DNA of 64,000 nt, taken from an uncultured Erwinia sp. GTDB lineage: Bacteria; Pseudomonadota; Gammaproteobacteria; Enterobacterales; Enterobacteriaceae. The notes under the pieces are model-generated. The model had not been told where the DNA came from. It made no database searches and saw only the letters and a program-made list of their open reading frames with translations. How positions within the stretch are numbered: the first letter of the stretch is position 1; every line of letters starts with the position of its first letter. The DNA is taken from assembly GCA_946221915.1 (NCBI GenBank), contig CAMIKG010000017.1:21196-85195 (forward strand). Direction: 5' to 3'. Shown here in pieces: positions 16,747 through 24,781 of this stretch. The translations under genes and the position numbers were made by a program.

Positions 16747-16850
16747 CTCCTTCCCCCGCAAAGGCGGGGGAAGGCCGGGAAGGGGCAGCAATGAGCACAG
16801 CGCCTGTTGCTCCCACTCCCCAGCCCTCCGCCATTTTATGGGGGAGGGGG
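16747..16850. repeat. GC-rich palindromic intergenic repeat, copy 2 (fklB-cpdB)
   Basis: Left hairpin CTTCCCCCGC...GCGGGGGAAG, then GCCGGGAAGGGG, a variable centre, and right part ACTCCCCAGCCCTCCGCCATTTTATGGGGGAGGGGG. Same layout as copies at 6515, 36811 and 47490. It lies in the convergent gap and may act as the shared 3' end of both transcripts. Confidence 0.85.
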
Positions 16851-16887
16851 ACGAACTGAGGCCGCATTCAGCTATTACGCAGCGTGT

Positions 16888-18831
16888 TTATCGCGCTAAA
16901 TCAGTGCTCCAGATTGCAAAACCAATCTCATCACTGCCTTTTTGCTCCAGCGGATACTGCGCATGCTGTTTAATAAACGTCGTCGCTTTTGTCGTTGGTG
17001 CTGTCTCAAAACGTAAGTCCAGCTTCGTATCCGTGTTGATCGGCGCCAGTCGCCAGTTATTATCCGCCTGCGGTTTCACTTCGCCATGCGCTTTGCTCTG
17101 GGCGCTGATATAGGCGGCCACCACGGAACGGTTCTCATCCGGTGAGGCAAAGGCGACATACTGCTCGCCGGTACCGGCAAACTTAGCGCCATAGGCGCGA
17201 TAGTTGTTGGTCGCCACAAGGAACGTCGCGGCAGGATCAACCGGCTTACCCTGATACGTCAGTTGTTTGATACGTGAGGCGTTCGGGTTAATCAGCTGGC
17301 ACTCGGCGTCGTAGCGCGCGGGCTGCGTGACATCTATCTGATAATTAACGCCGTCGATCACATCGAAGTTGTAAGTGCGGAAATCCCAGTTGATCAGCGC
17401 CTGCGGTTGCGCGCTGTGCGGATCGATCTGGTTGAACTGTCCGGCGGAGCACTCCAGCCACTCTTTCACCTGCTGGCCGCTGACTTTCATCACCACCAGT
17501 GTATTCGGGTAGAGATAGAGGTCGGCCGCGTTGCGGAAGGTCAGCTGACCTTTTTCCACTTCCACATAGCTGGCGGGATCGTTCTTACGCCCACCGGCTT
17601 TGAACGGCGCGGCGGCGGACAGCACCGGCAGTTGTGCCAGATCGGGATCGCCCTGAATAAAATGCTTCACATAGTCGGTCTGGGCGTTATTGACGATCTG
17701 CACCGTGGGATCGTCCTGCACCAGCGACAGGTAGCTGTACATTACATCGGCGGAACGGCCAATCGGTTTGGCGACAAACTCGCGTGTGGCGCGATGATCG
17801 TCCGCCAGCACTTTCACCAGCTCAGGGTCTTCCGCCACCAGCGATTTCTTCGCCGCATTATCGTAGATCGGACGCGCCTGCGCTTTGGCGCTGCTGACCT
17901 GCCATGTGCCGTGCTGGTTATCCAGCACTAAATCGACCACGCCGAGATGGTCGCCCCACATGCCTGGCATCACCGCCGGAATGCCGTTGATGGTGCCCTG
18001 CTGAACATCCACGCCTTTAATTGCCGCGAACTCTTTGCCTGGGAACACCGCATGGGCGTGACCGAACATGATCGCATCAATGCCTGGCACCTGGCTGAGG
18101 TAATAAACCGAGTTTTCCGCCAGCGCCTTATACGGCTCGCTGGAGAGGCCGGAGTGCGGGATGGCGACCACAATATCCGCACCCTGTTTACGCATCTCCG
18201 GCACCAGCTTACGTGCGGTCTCGGTGATGTCATTTACCGTGACCTTGCCCTGCAGGTTAGTTTTATCCCACACCATAATCTGCGGCGGTACAAAACCGAT
18301 ATAGCCAATTTTGATCTGATGCGTTTTGCCATCACGGTCAGTGACTTCACGCGGTTCAATCAGATATGGGGTAAATAGCGGTTTCCCGGTTTTGCTGTCG
18401 ATCACGTTGGCATTGATATAGGGAAAACGCGCGCCGCTGATGGCTTTGTGCAGGTAGTCGAGGCCGTAATTAAACTCATGGTTGCCAAGGTTACCAACGC
18501 TGTAGTCGAGGGTATTCAGTGCCTTATACACCGGGTGGATCTCGCCCTCTTTCAGCCCCTTCGCCGCCATATAATCGCCGAGCGGGCTGCCCTGAATAAT
18601 GTCGCCGTTATCGACCAGCACGCTGTTTTTACTCTCTTTGCGTGCGGCATCAATCAGCGTGGCGGTGCGCACCAGGCCAAACTTTTCCGTTGGGGTATCT
18701 TTGTAGTAATCGAAGTCCATCATATTGCTGTGCAGATCGGTGGTTTCCAGAATCCGCAGATCGACCGTTGCTGCATGAACACTGCTGGCAACCAGCAGCG
18801 CCAGCAGTGTCAGACCAGATTTCAACATCAC
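16888..18831 (-). CDS. cpdB: CpdB, periplasmic 2',3'-cyclic phosphodiesterase/3'-nucleotidase
   Basis: Bifunctional periplasmic enzyme that hydrolyses 2',3'-cyclic nucleotides and 3'-nucleotides to scavenge nucleosides and phosphate. It has 647 residues, the E. coli length. Signal peptide at residues 1-20 (ending SVHA), N-terminal metallophosphatase domain with ETTDLHSNMMDFDYY (near 28), DNGDIIQGSPLGD (near 76), LGNHEFNYG (near 115) and MFGHAHAVFPG (near 255), then the 5'-nucleotidase C-terminal domain ending at a VATNNYRAYG region (near 540) and TDLAR. A monocistronic gene divergent from cysQ. Confidence 0.96.
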   Translation of the reverse strand: MMLKSGLTLLALLVASSVHAATVDLRILETTDLHSNMMDFDYYKDTPTEKFGLVRTATLIDAARKESKNSVLVDNGDIIQGSPLGDYMAAKGLKEGEIHPVYKALNTLDYSVGNLGNHEFNYGLDYLHKAISGARFPYINANVIDSKTGKPLFTPYLIEPREVTDRDGKTHQIKIGYIGFVPPQIMVWDKTNLQGKVTVNDITETARKLVPEMRKQGADIVVAIPHSGLSSEPYKALAENSVYYLSQVPGIDAIMFGHAHAVFPGKEFAAIKGVDVQQGTINGIPAVMPGMWGDHLGVVDLVLDNQHGTWQVSSAKAQARPIYDNAAKKSLVAEDPELVKVLADDHRATREFVAKPIGRSADVMYSYLSLVQDDPTVQIVNNAQTDYVKHFIQGDPDLAQLPVLSAAAPFKAGGRKNDPASYVEVEKGQLTFRNAADLYLYPNTLVVMKVSGQQVKEWLECSAGQFNQIDPHSAQPQALINWDFRTYNFDVIDGVNYQIDVTQPARYDAECQLINPNASRIKQLTYQGKPVDPAATFLVATNNYRAYGAKFAGTGEQYVAFASPDENRSVVAAYISAQSKAHGEVKPQADNNWRLAPINTDTKLDLRFETAPTTKATTFIKQHAQYPLEQKGSDEIGFAIWSTDLAR

Positions 18832-19029
18832 ATTCTCCTGTCAGTGATTACGCCAGTTTATGAATCAGGATCTCAGATTACCGTGCAAAGGTTACGCTTA
18901 ATCTCACAAAGTTGTGAACTGTAACGGAAATTTAAACCAAGGGCGGAGAAAGAAAACAGCAAGCCTGCTGGCGGTCATTACGTTATGCTGTTTACTATCG
19001 CCATGACAAAGCTAAGCATGAGGTGACGA

Positions 19030-19776
19030 ATGTTAGAACAAATTTGCCAGCTGGCCCGGGACGCGGGCGCGGCGATTATGACGGTTTATAACGACCAGGC
19101 GCCGCTGGATATCGAGCGCAAATCGGACGATTCACCGGTGACCGCAGCGGATATCGCCGCGCATAAAGTGATCGTACAGGGACTGAATGCGCTGACACCA
19201 GACGTACCGGTGCTGTCGGAAGAAGATCCCCCGGGCTGGGATGTGCGTCAGCACTGGCAGCGCTACTGGCTGGTGGACCCGCTTGACGGTACCAAAGAGT
19301 TTATCAAGCGCAATGGCGAGTTCACCGTTAACATCGCATTGATCGAGCACGGTAAACCGGTGCTGGGCGTGGTATATGCGCCTGCGATCGGCGTGATGTA
19401 TTCGGCGGCGGAAGGCAAAGCCTGGAAGGAAGAGGGCGGCAACACCGTGCAGATCCATGTGCGTGATGCACGTCCGCCGCTGGTGGTGATTAGCCGATCT
19501 CATGCGAAATCCGATGAGGAGCTAAAAGAGTACCTGAAGCAGATGGGAGAACATCAGACCACGGCGATTGGTTCATCGCTGAAGTTTTGCCTGGTTGCGG
19601 AAGGGAAAGCGCAGCTCTATCCACGTTTTGGGCCGACCAATATCTGGGATACCGGTGCCGGCCACGCGGTGGCGATTGCCGCCGGCGCGCACGTTCATGA
19701 CTGGCATGGTCAGACGCTGGACTATGCGCCGCGCGAGTCATTTCTCAATCCAGGGTTCCGCGTGTCGATTTTCTGA
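19030..19776 (+). CDS. cysQ: CysQ, 3'(2'),5'-bisphosphate nucleotidase
   Basis: Removes phosphate from 3'-phosphoadenosine 5'-phosphate formed during sulfate assimilation, preventing its toxic build-up. It has 248 residues, of the inositol monophosphatase superfamily. Metal-binding motifs are complete: LSEEDPP (near residue 63), DPLDGTKEFIKRNGEF (near 83) and the C-terminal WDTGAGHAVAIAAG (near 206). Li-sensitive metal sites are typical of the family. The ATG follows GAGG. Divergent from cpdB as in E. coli, where it also neighbours ytfJ; here a chemoreceptor gene lies between. Confidence 0.96.
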   Translation: MLEQICQLARDAGAAIMTVYNDQAPLDIERKSDDSPVTAADIAAHKVIVQGLNALTPDVPVLSEEDPPGWDVRQHWQRYWLVDPLDGTKEFIKRNGEFTVNIALIEHGKPVLGVVYAPAIGVMYSAAEGKAWKEEGGNTVQIHVRDARPPLVVISRSHAKSDEELKEYLKQMGEHQTTAIGSSLKFCLVAEGKAQLYPRFGPTNIWDTGAGHAVAIAAGAHVHDWHGQTLDYAPRESFLNPGFRVSIF

Positions 19777-19789
19777 GCCTTGATCCCGT

Positions 19790-19812
19790 CTGCCGCAGCG
19801 TGACTGCGGCAG
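19790..19812 (+). terminator. Terminator after cysQ
   Basis: 9 bp stem CTGCCGCAG / CTGCGGCAG, loop CGTGA, followed by GCAACATTTTG. It lies 13 bases after the cysQ stop. Confidence 0.75.
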
Positions 19813-19852
19813 GCAACATTTTGTAATGGTAAGTAAAGCTGATCATTTCAGC

Positions 19853-19880
19853 TAAAGATAATACCGTGCGTGACCGATAC
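19853..19880 (+). promoter_or_regulatory. Candidate FliA (sigma-28) promoter of the NIT chemoreceptor
   Basis: TAAAGATA, 12-base spacer, ACCGATAC, against TAAAGTTT-N11-GCCGATAA. Six of eight match in each half, with one extra spacer base. It lies 45 bases before the receptor ATG. Confidence 0.55.
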
Positions 19881-19925
19881 CCCTATTGACCACATATTTT
19901 TTGTGACTATCAGTAAGGGAACGCT

Positions 19926-21830
19926 ATGTCATGGATTTATCGTATTTCGATGAAGATGAAAATCCTCATCGCCCTCCTGCCTTTGTTAATTGCATTGTGC
20001 TGGTTTTCCGCCTCGGGGATGTTTAACCGCATCGATACAGAACGCCAGATGAACACTATCGGCCAGCTCACTACGCTGAGCAGCAGTGCAGGCGATCTGG
20101 TGCATGAACTGCAACGCGAACGTGGCCTTAGTGCCGGTTATTTAGGTTCGCGCGGCGAGAAATTCCGCAATGAATTAGCGGATGAAAGAACAGCGACCGA
20201 TGAGTCACTGGCAAAATTCCGCGAAGTGCTGGCTGCAACCGATCCCGAGCTGATCCGCGATGATATCGCTAATACAGTAAATGCCATTAATCAAAGCATG
20301 CAGTCGCTCAGCACCACTCGTGATGCGATCAGCGCACTGCAGATCGAAACCCCGGCTTCGAACAAATACTATGGCCAGACCATTGCCGGTGTTTTGACGT
20401 TTGTTGGCGGTATGGGGCATCTCAGCCCGGAAGGCTCGATGGTGAATGAGCTGGCGGCGTACTACAGCTTGCTCAATCTGAAAGAGCAGTCCGGCGTGGA
20501 GCGTGCGCTGCTCTCCAATATCTTCTCCACCGGCCGTTTTGCTGACGGCCAGTTCAGAACCTTTAGCGACGTGGTCGGTAAACAGGAAGCCTGGCTGGCG
20601 GCAACGCGTCGTTTCAGTACCCCTGAGCAGGCTGTCTTGCTGGATAGCGCACTGCAACGCGCGGAAGCGACCCGCTCACTGGCGATGCGTGAATCGGCGT
20701 TTAGCCAGGCGGCCAGCGGTAATTTCGGCATCGATCCTGTCGACTGGTTCACTGCCCAGACGCAACGTATTGAAGTGCTGCGCCAGGTAGAGAAGCAGCT
20801 GGCCGGCAGGCTGCATCAGCATGCTGCGCAGCTGTCGCACGATGCGCGTGTTGAGTGGCAATCCTTCCTTGGCATCAGCGTCGTTTCATTGCTGGCGGCA
20901 CTGGCGATTGCCATGATGATCACGCGCAGCATTGACCGCCAGCTGAAGGGCTCGCTGAAAACCATCGCGGAGATGGATGGCGATTTGACCCGCCGCCTCG
21001 ACGTGCCAGGCAGCGATGAGCTTTCTGCGCTCAATGAAGCCTATAACCAGTCGATCGAAAGCATTCAGCAGATTGTGCAGGAGATTAAATCCGGTGCGGT
21101 GCTGCTCAATTCCGCCAGCAGCGATATCGCCGCGGGCAACCAGGATCTGGCGCAGCGCACGGACGAGCAGGCGGCCTCGATTGTCGAAACCGCAGCCAGT
21201 ATGGAGCAGATCTCTACAGCAATCACCCAGACTGCCGATAATGCTCAGGAAGCGGAACGCCTGACGCAGGCGATGGAGCGTGATGTGCTGGAGGCCAACC
21301 GCGTGGCGAATGAAGCCAGCCAGAGCATGAACACGATTCACCGCTACAGTGAACAGATTGCCCAGATTGTCACCTCTATCGATGATATTTCGTTCCAGAC
21401 CAACCTGCTGGCGCTGAATGCGGCGGTGGAAGCGGCGCGGGCCGGTGAACTGGGCAAAGGTTTTGCGGTGGTGGCGAGCGAGGTTCGCAATCTGTCGCAG
21501 CGCAGCGCCCGTGAAGCCAGCCAGATCCGTGAGTTGGTTAACCAGAATATGGCGCAAATCAGCGAAGGGGTGGCGCGTGTGTCGGCCTCCGGCGTGGCGC
21601 TGAAAGCGGCGGCGGATAATACCGGTCTGATGAAGCAATTTGTCAGTGATATCGCCCAGGCGGCCAGCGAGCAGTCGCTGGGCGTGGCGCAGGTGCATCT
21701 GGCGCTGAACCAGCTGGAGCAGGTGACGCAGCAGAACGCCGCACTGGTTTCGCAGGCGGCCAGCGCCAGCCAGATGCTGGATGGTCAGTCAGCAGCGATG
21801 GCGACATTAGTGAGCCGCTTCCAGGTTTAG
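19926..21830 (+). CDS. Methyl-accepting chemotaxis protein with NIT sensor
   Basis: Chemoreceptor of 634 residues. TM1 at about 11-30, periplasmic region about 31-315 whose LVHELQRERGLSAGYLGSRG motif (near residue 58) is the hallmark of the nitrate/nitrite-sensing NIT domain, TM2 at about 318-338, HAMP (LKTIAEMDGDLTRRLDVPGSDEL) and the signalling hairpin with ISFQTNLLALNAAVEAARAG near 485. There is no C-terminal pentapeptide tether. Nitrate or nitrite as ligand is inferred from the domain only. Inserted between cysQ and ytfJ relative to E. coli, with its own FliA-like promoter. Confidence 0.9.
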   Translation: MSWIYRISMKMKILIALLPLLIALCWFSASGMFNRIDTERQMNTIGQLTTLSSSAGDLVHELQRERGLSAGYLGSRGEKFRNELADERTATDESLAKFREVLAATDPELIRDDIANTVNAINQSMQSLSTTRDAISALQIETPASNKYYGQTIAGVLTFVGGMGHLSPEGSMVNELAAYYSLLNLKEQSGVERALLSNIFSTGRFADGQFRTFSDVVGKQEAWLAATRRFSTPEQAVLLDSALQRAEATRSLAMRESAFSQAASGNFGIDPVDWFTAQTQRIEVLRQVEKQLAGRLHQHAAQLSHDARVEWQSFLGISVVSLLAALAIAMMITRSIDRQLKGSLKTIAEMDGDLTRRLDVPGSDELSALNEAYNQSIESIQQIVQEIKSGAVLLNSASSDIAAGNQDLAQRTDEQAASIVETAASMEQISTAITQTADNAQEAERLTQAMERDVLEANRVANEASQSMNTIHRYSEQIAQIVTSIDDISFQTNLLALNAAVEAARAGELGKGFAVVASEVRNLSQRSAREASQIRELVNQNMAQISEGVARVSASGVALKAAADNTGLMKQFVSDIAQAASEQSLGVAQVHLALNQLEQVTQQNAALVSQAASASQMLDGQSAAMATLVSRFQV

Positions 21831-21877
21831 CAGACGCGGCTCATATAAAGTGGTTAGCGCAGAGGGCGTTCTGGCGC

Positions 21878-22435
21878 TTATGACAGCAGCTGGCGCAGCA
21901 GGGCGATGACCTGTTGCACCTCCTGCTGAGTCAGTGCGCCGTCTTTGGCAAAGCGCACCTCGCCCTGTTTATCCAGCACGATAATTGCCGATCCGCCATC
22001 ATCAAGATGCCAGGCGTTTTTTGCTGCACCATGGCTGTCGACAATAAACTGGGACCATGGATATTGCTTTTTATTGCTCTCGATACTGCTGCGCACAAAC
22101 ATGCCGGTGCCGGGAATGGCATCGTCAGTATTGACGATGGTGGTGGTCTGATAGCGATCGTGTGGCAGCTGCGCCGCCTTGATAGCTTCAATCAGCGCGG
22201 CGTTTTTCTCTTTCGCCGAGGAACGTCCGGCGATGTGCTGGATCACGCGCACTTTGCCTGGTAGCTGGGCGCTGTTCCACTTCTGATAACTGAACTTCTC
22301 CTGTTGCCAGAGGAGTTCTCCCCGGTCAGCGACGCCGACCGGCGCAACGCGTTCACCGTCGATAAAGTTATGGGAAAAGGCGGAAAAAGGCACCAGCAGA
22401 GACAGCGAGATGGCGAGAAAACGGGCAGTTAACAT
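21878..22435 (-). CDS. ytfJ: YtfJ, periplasmic thioredoxin-like protein
   Basis: An exported protein of 185 residues with a signal peptide (MLTARFLAISLSLLVPFSAFS) and a thioredoxin-like fold; conserved stretches include GKVRVIQHIAGRSSAKEKNA, TTIVNTDDAIPGTGMFVRSS and WSQFIVDSHG, as in E. coli YtfJ. The usual CxxC pair is absent, so it is probably not a disulfide enzyme. The start at 22435 was chosen because it begins the signal peptide and follows GGAG; longer in-frame starts upstream lack this. Function unknown. Confidence 0.93.
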   Translation of the reverse strand: MLTARFLAISLSLLVPFSAFSHNFIDGERVAPVGVADRGELLWQQEKFSYQKWNSAQLPGKVRVIQHIAGRSSAKEKNAALIEAIKAAQLPHDRYQTTTIVNTDDAIPGTGMFVRSSIESNKKQYPWSQFIVDSHGAAKNAWHLDDGGSAIIVLDKQGEVRFAKDGALTQQEVQQVIALLRQLLS

Positions 22436-22759
22436 AGGGACTCCGTTGCAGGCAGGTGATCCGACCACTTGGTCATGCTTTTGCAATAATAAGCATGGAT
22501 TATGCGTCTGTCGCGTCGGGGTGCCAGCTTTGCGGCACACAGCACAAATCCCTGTGATATGAAGGTTTATACTGAATAGCCATATTGACGTAACAGACTA
22601 TTCTGTAATGTTGTGTAAGTTCAGTAAAAAACGTCGCTTTTCGGAACTATGGAAGGAAAAGCTGATCTATAGTTAACAGGCAATTTGCGCTTCAGTGGTT
22701 CGTCGCCAATTTGGCAACGGCGAGGCGTAGTGGACTTAACCCTCAGGAGTTATAACAGA

Positions 22760-22966
22760 ATGAAAATATTCCAGCGTTACAACCCACTGCAGGTGGCGAA
22801 GTACGTAAAAACGCTGTTCAGAGGAAGACTGTACATCAAGGACGTTGGCGCGTTCGAATTTGATAAGGGTAAAATCCTTATCCCACGCATTAAGGACAAA
22901 CAGCATTTAAGCGTGATGTCCGAAGTTAACCGCCAGGTGCTACGTCTGCAAACTGAGTTTAACTAA
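22760..22966 (+). CDS. ytfK: YtfK, stress response modulator of SpoT
   Basis: A 68-residue DUF1107 protein, MKIFQRYNPLQVAKYVKTLF..., the same length as E. coli YtfK, which binds SpoT and shifts it towards (p)ppGpp synthesis during phosphate and fatty acid starvation. CAGGAG lies 10 bases upstream of the ATG. A long divergent region (about 320 bases) separates it from ytfJ and leaves room for PhoB control, but I do not see a clear Pho box. A bidirectional hairpin follows at 22990. Confidence 0.94.
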   Translation: MKIFQRYNPLQVAKYVKTLFRGRLYIKDVGAFEFDKGKILIPRIKDKQHLSVMSEVNRQVLRLQTEFN

Positions 22967-22989
22967 CAGACTCAGTTAACTGAAAGAGA

Positions 22990-23015
22990 AAGGGCGCGAT
23001 GATGTTCGCGCCCTT
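22990..23015. terminator. Bidirectional terminator between ytfK and ytfL
   Basis: 10 bp stem AAGGGCGCGA / TCGCGCCCTT with loop TGATGT in a convergent gap of 56 bases. A/T-rich flanks are short on both sides (AAAGAG left, CGTGTTTC right). Confidence 0.8.
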
Positions 23016-23022
23016 CGTGTTT

Positions 23023-24360
23023 CTACTCCGCTGCTTCCGCTTCAGTGGCTTTGGCAGGATTTAGTGCTGATGCCGGACGTTCGTCGATACGCGTCACCAG
23101 CAGCTGGTCGATACGATAGCTGTCGATATCCACCACTTCAAACTTGTAGCCGGAAAACTTCACGAAGTCGGTGCGTTTCGGGATTTTGCGCAGCATGTAC
23201 ATCATAAAGCCGCCGATGGTTTCGTAGTTGTCGGAGTGCGGGAACTCATTGATGCTCAGCGCACGCATCACGTCTTCAATCGGCGTGCCGCCTTCCACCA
23301 GCCACGAGTTCTCGTCACGGGCAACAATCTGCTCTTCCATACCCTGACCAACCAGATCGCCCATCAGCGTGGTCATCACGTCGTTCAGCGTGATAATACC
23401 CACCACCAGCGCATACTCGTTCATGATCACCGCAAAGTCTTCACCCGCGGCTTTAAAGCTTTCCAGCGCTTCTGAGAGCGTCAGCGTATCCGGCACAATC
23501 AGCGCCGAGCGGATCTGCACGCCGCTGCTGAGCGTCATGCTCTGATTGCCCAGCACGCGCAACAGCAGCTCTTTCGAATCGACGTAACCGACGATATGGT
23601 CGATATCTTCGTTGCACACCAGGAATTTCGAATGCGGATGCTGGGCGATTTTTGCCTTCAGGCTGGCTTCATCTTCATGCAGATCAAACCAGACGATGTT
23701 CTCGCGCGAGGTCATTGATGAGGGCACGGTACGTGATTCGAGTTCAAATACGTTTTCGATCAGCTCATGCTCCTGCTTACGCAGCACCCCGGCCAGCGCG
23801 CCCGCTTCCACCACCGCGTAAATATCATCGGAGGTAATATCGTCTTTACGCACCATCGGGATCTTGAACAGGCGGAAAATCATATTCGCCATGCCGTTGA
23901 AGAACCACACCAGCGGCCGGAAGACAAACAGACAGAAACGCATCGGATTGATAATTCGCAGCGCAATGGCTTCCGGCGCAATCATACCGATACGTTTCGG
24001 CGTCAGGTCGGCGAACAGAATAAAGAAGCTGGTGACCAGGGTAAACGAGCAGATAAAGCTCAGCTGTTCCGCCAGCTCCGGTGACATCACCCGCACCAGC
24101 AGGGTGTAAAACGCCGGTGAAAAAGCGGCGTCGCCAACAATACCGCCGAGGATGGCGACGGCATTCAGGCCAATCTGTACCACGGTAAAGAACATGCCAG
24201 GGGTTTCCTGCATCTTCATCACATGCATGGCGTTGATGTTGCCTTCATCGGCGAGTAACTTCAGTTTAATTTTGCGTGCGGCGGCCAGTGAAATCTCCGA
24301 CAGGGAGAAAAAGGAACTGATCGCAATCAGCACTAATATGACAAGCAGGCTATCTAACAT
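23023..24360 (-). CDS. ytfL: YtfL (PaeA), CNNM/CorC-family membrane protein
   Basis: A 445-residue inner membrane protein. An N-terminal CNNM (DUF21) domain with about four membrane helices (residues 1-170; FSLSEISLAAARKIKLKLL near 18) is followed by paired CBS domains (about 205-330) and a C-terminal CorC/HlyC transporter-associated domain (WLVEGGTPIEDVMRALSI near 345). In Salmonella and E. coli YtfL (PaeA) protects against cadaverine and putrescine at high pH and is thought to export them. Preceded by a leader of about 177 bases. In E. coli msrA separates this gene from tamA; here it does not. Confidence 0.94.
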   Translation of the reverse strand: MLDSLLVILVLIAISSFFSLSEISLAAARKIKLKLLADEGNINAMHVMKMQETPGMFFTVVQIGLNAVAILGGIVGDAAFSPAFYTLLVRVMSPELAEQLSFICSFTLVTSFFILFADLTPKRIGMIAPEAIALRIINPMRFCLFVFRPLVWFFNGMANMIFRLFKIPMVRKDDITSDDIYAVVEAGALAGVLRKQEHELIENVFELESRTVPSSMTSRENIVWFDLHEDEASLKAKIAQHPHSKFLVCNEDIDHIVGYVDSKELLLRVLGNQSMTLSSGVQIRSALIVPDTLTLSEALESFKAAGEDFAVIMNEYALVVGIITLNDVMTTLMGDLVGQGMEEQIVARDENSWLVEGGTPIEDVMRALSINEFPHSDNYETIGGFMMYMLRKIPKRTDFVKFSGYKFEVVDIDSYRIDQLLVTRIDERPASALNPAKATEAEAAE

Positions 24361-24549
24361 AGAATTTCCGTTGGTTGGTTTCTCTTGTCATTTTTGGCCT
24401 GGTGTAGCGCGGAAGGCAGCTTACATTCCTGTATAACGTCTCGATTAAACGGCTGTCCATGCCAAAAATGTCTGCGTCAGTACGGCGGCATCATGCGCCG
24501 GAGCAGAAAAGATTACAGGTGTCTCATTCAGACACCGTTGCGGATTATA
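24361..24549 (-). promoter_or_regulatory. ytfL promoter and structured leader
   Basis: On the minus strand an extended -10 element TGC-TATAAT (-10 hexamer at 24544-24549) predicts a start near 24537, giving a leader of about 177 bases. The RNA would begin with a hairpin GGTGTCT-GAATG-AGACACC (24518-24536) and contains further GC-rich complementary segments around 24484-24502. I could not match it to a known riboswitch. No coding ORF is seen in 24361-24781. Confidence 0.5.
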
Positions 24550-24781
24550 GCAGCAGCTGATATCTGACCGCCAGTGGTTACATTGTTGTTGAAAAAATAG
24601 ACGTCGATACACTTTTTCGCCCTTAAGTGGCGTTATTGCCAGACTTTCATCCTTGTCTAATGGCGTTACCTGGTTACACTCCTGTTAATAAGCGCCAGAA
24701 GAGAGAATCCGCCATCCGTGCGTGATTGAGAAAATAGTGAGCCCATCAGGATTTGGGCTGGCAACAGAAACAGGAGTAAGC

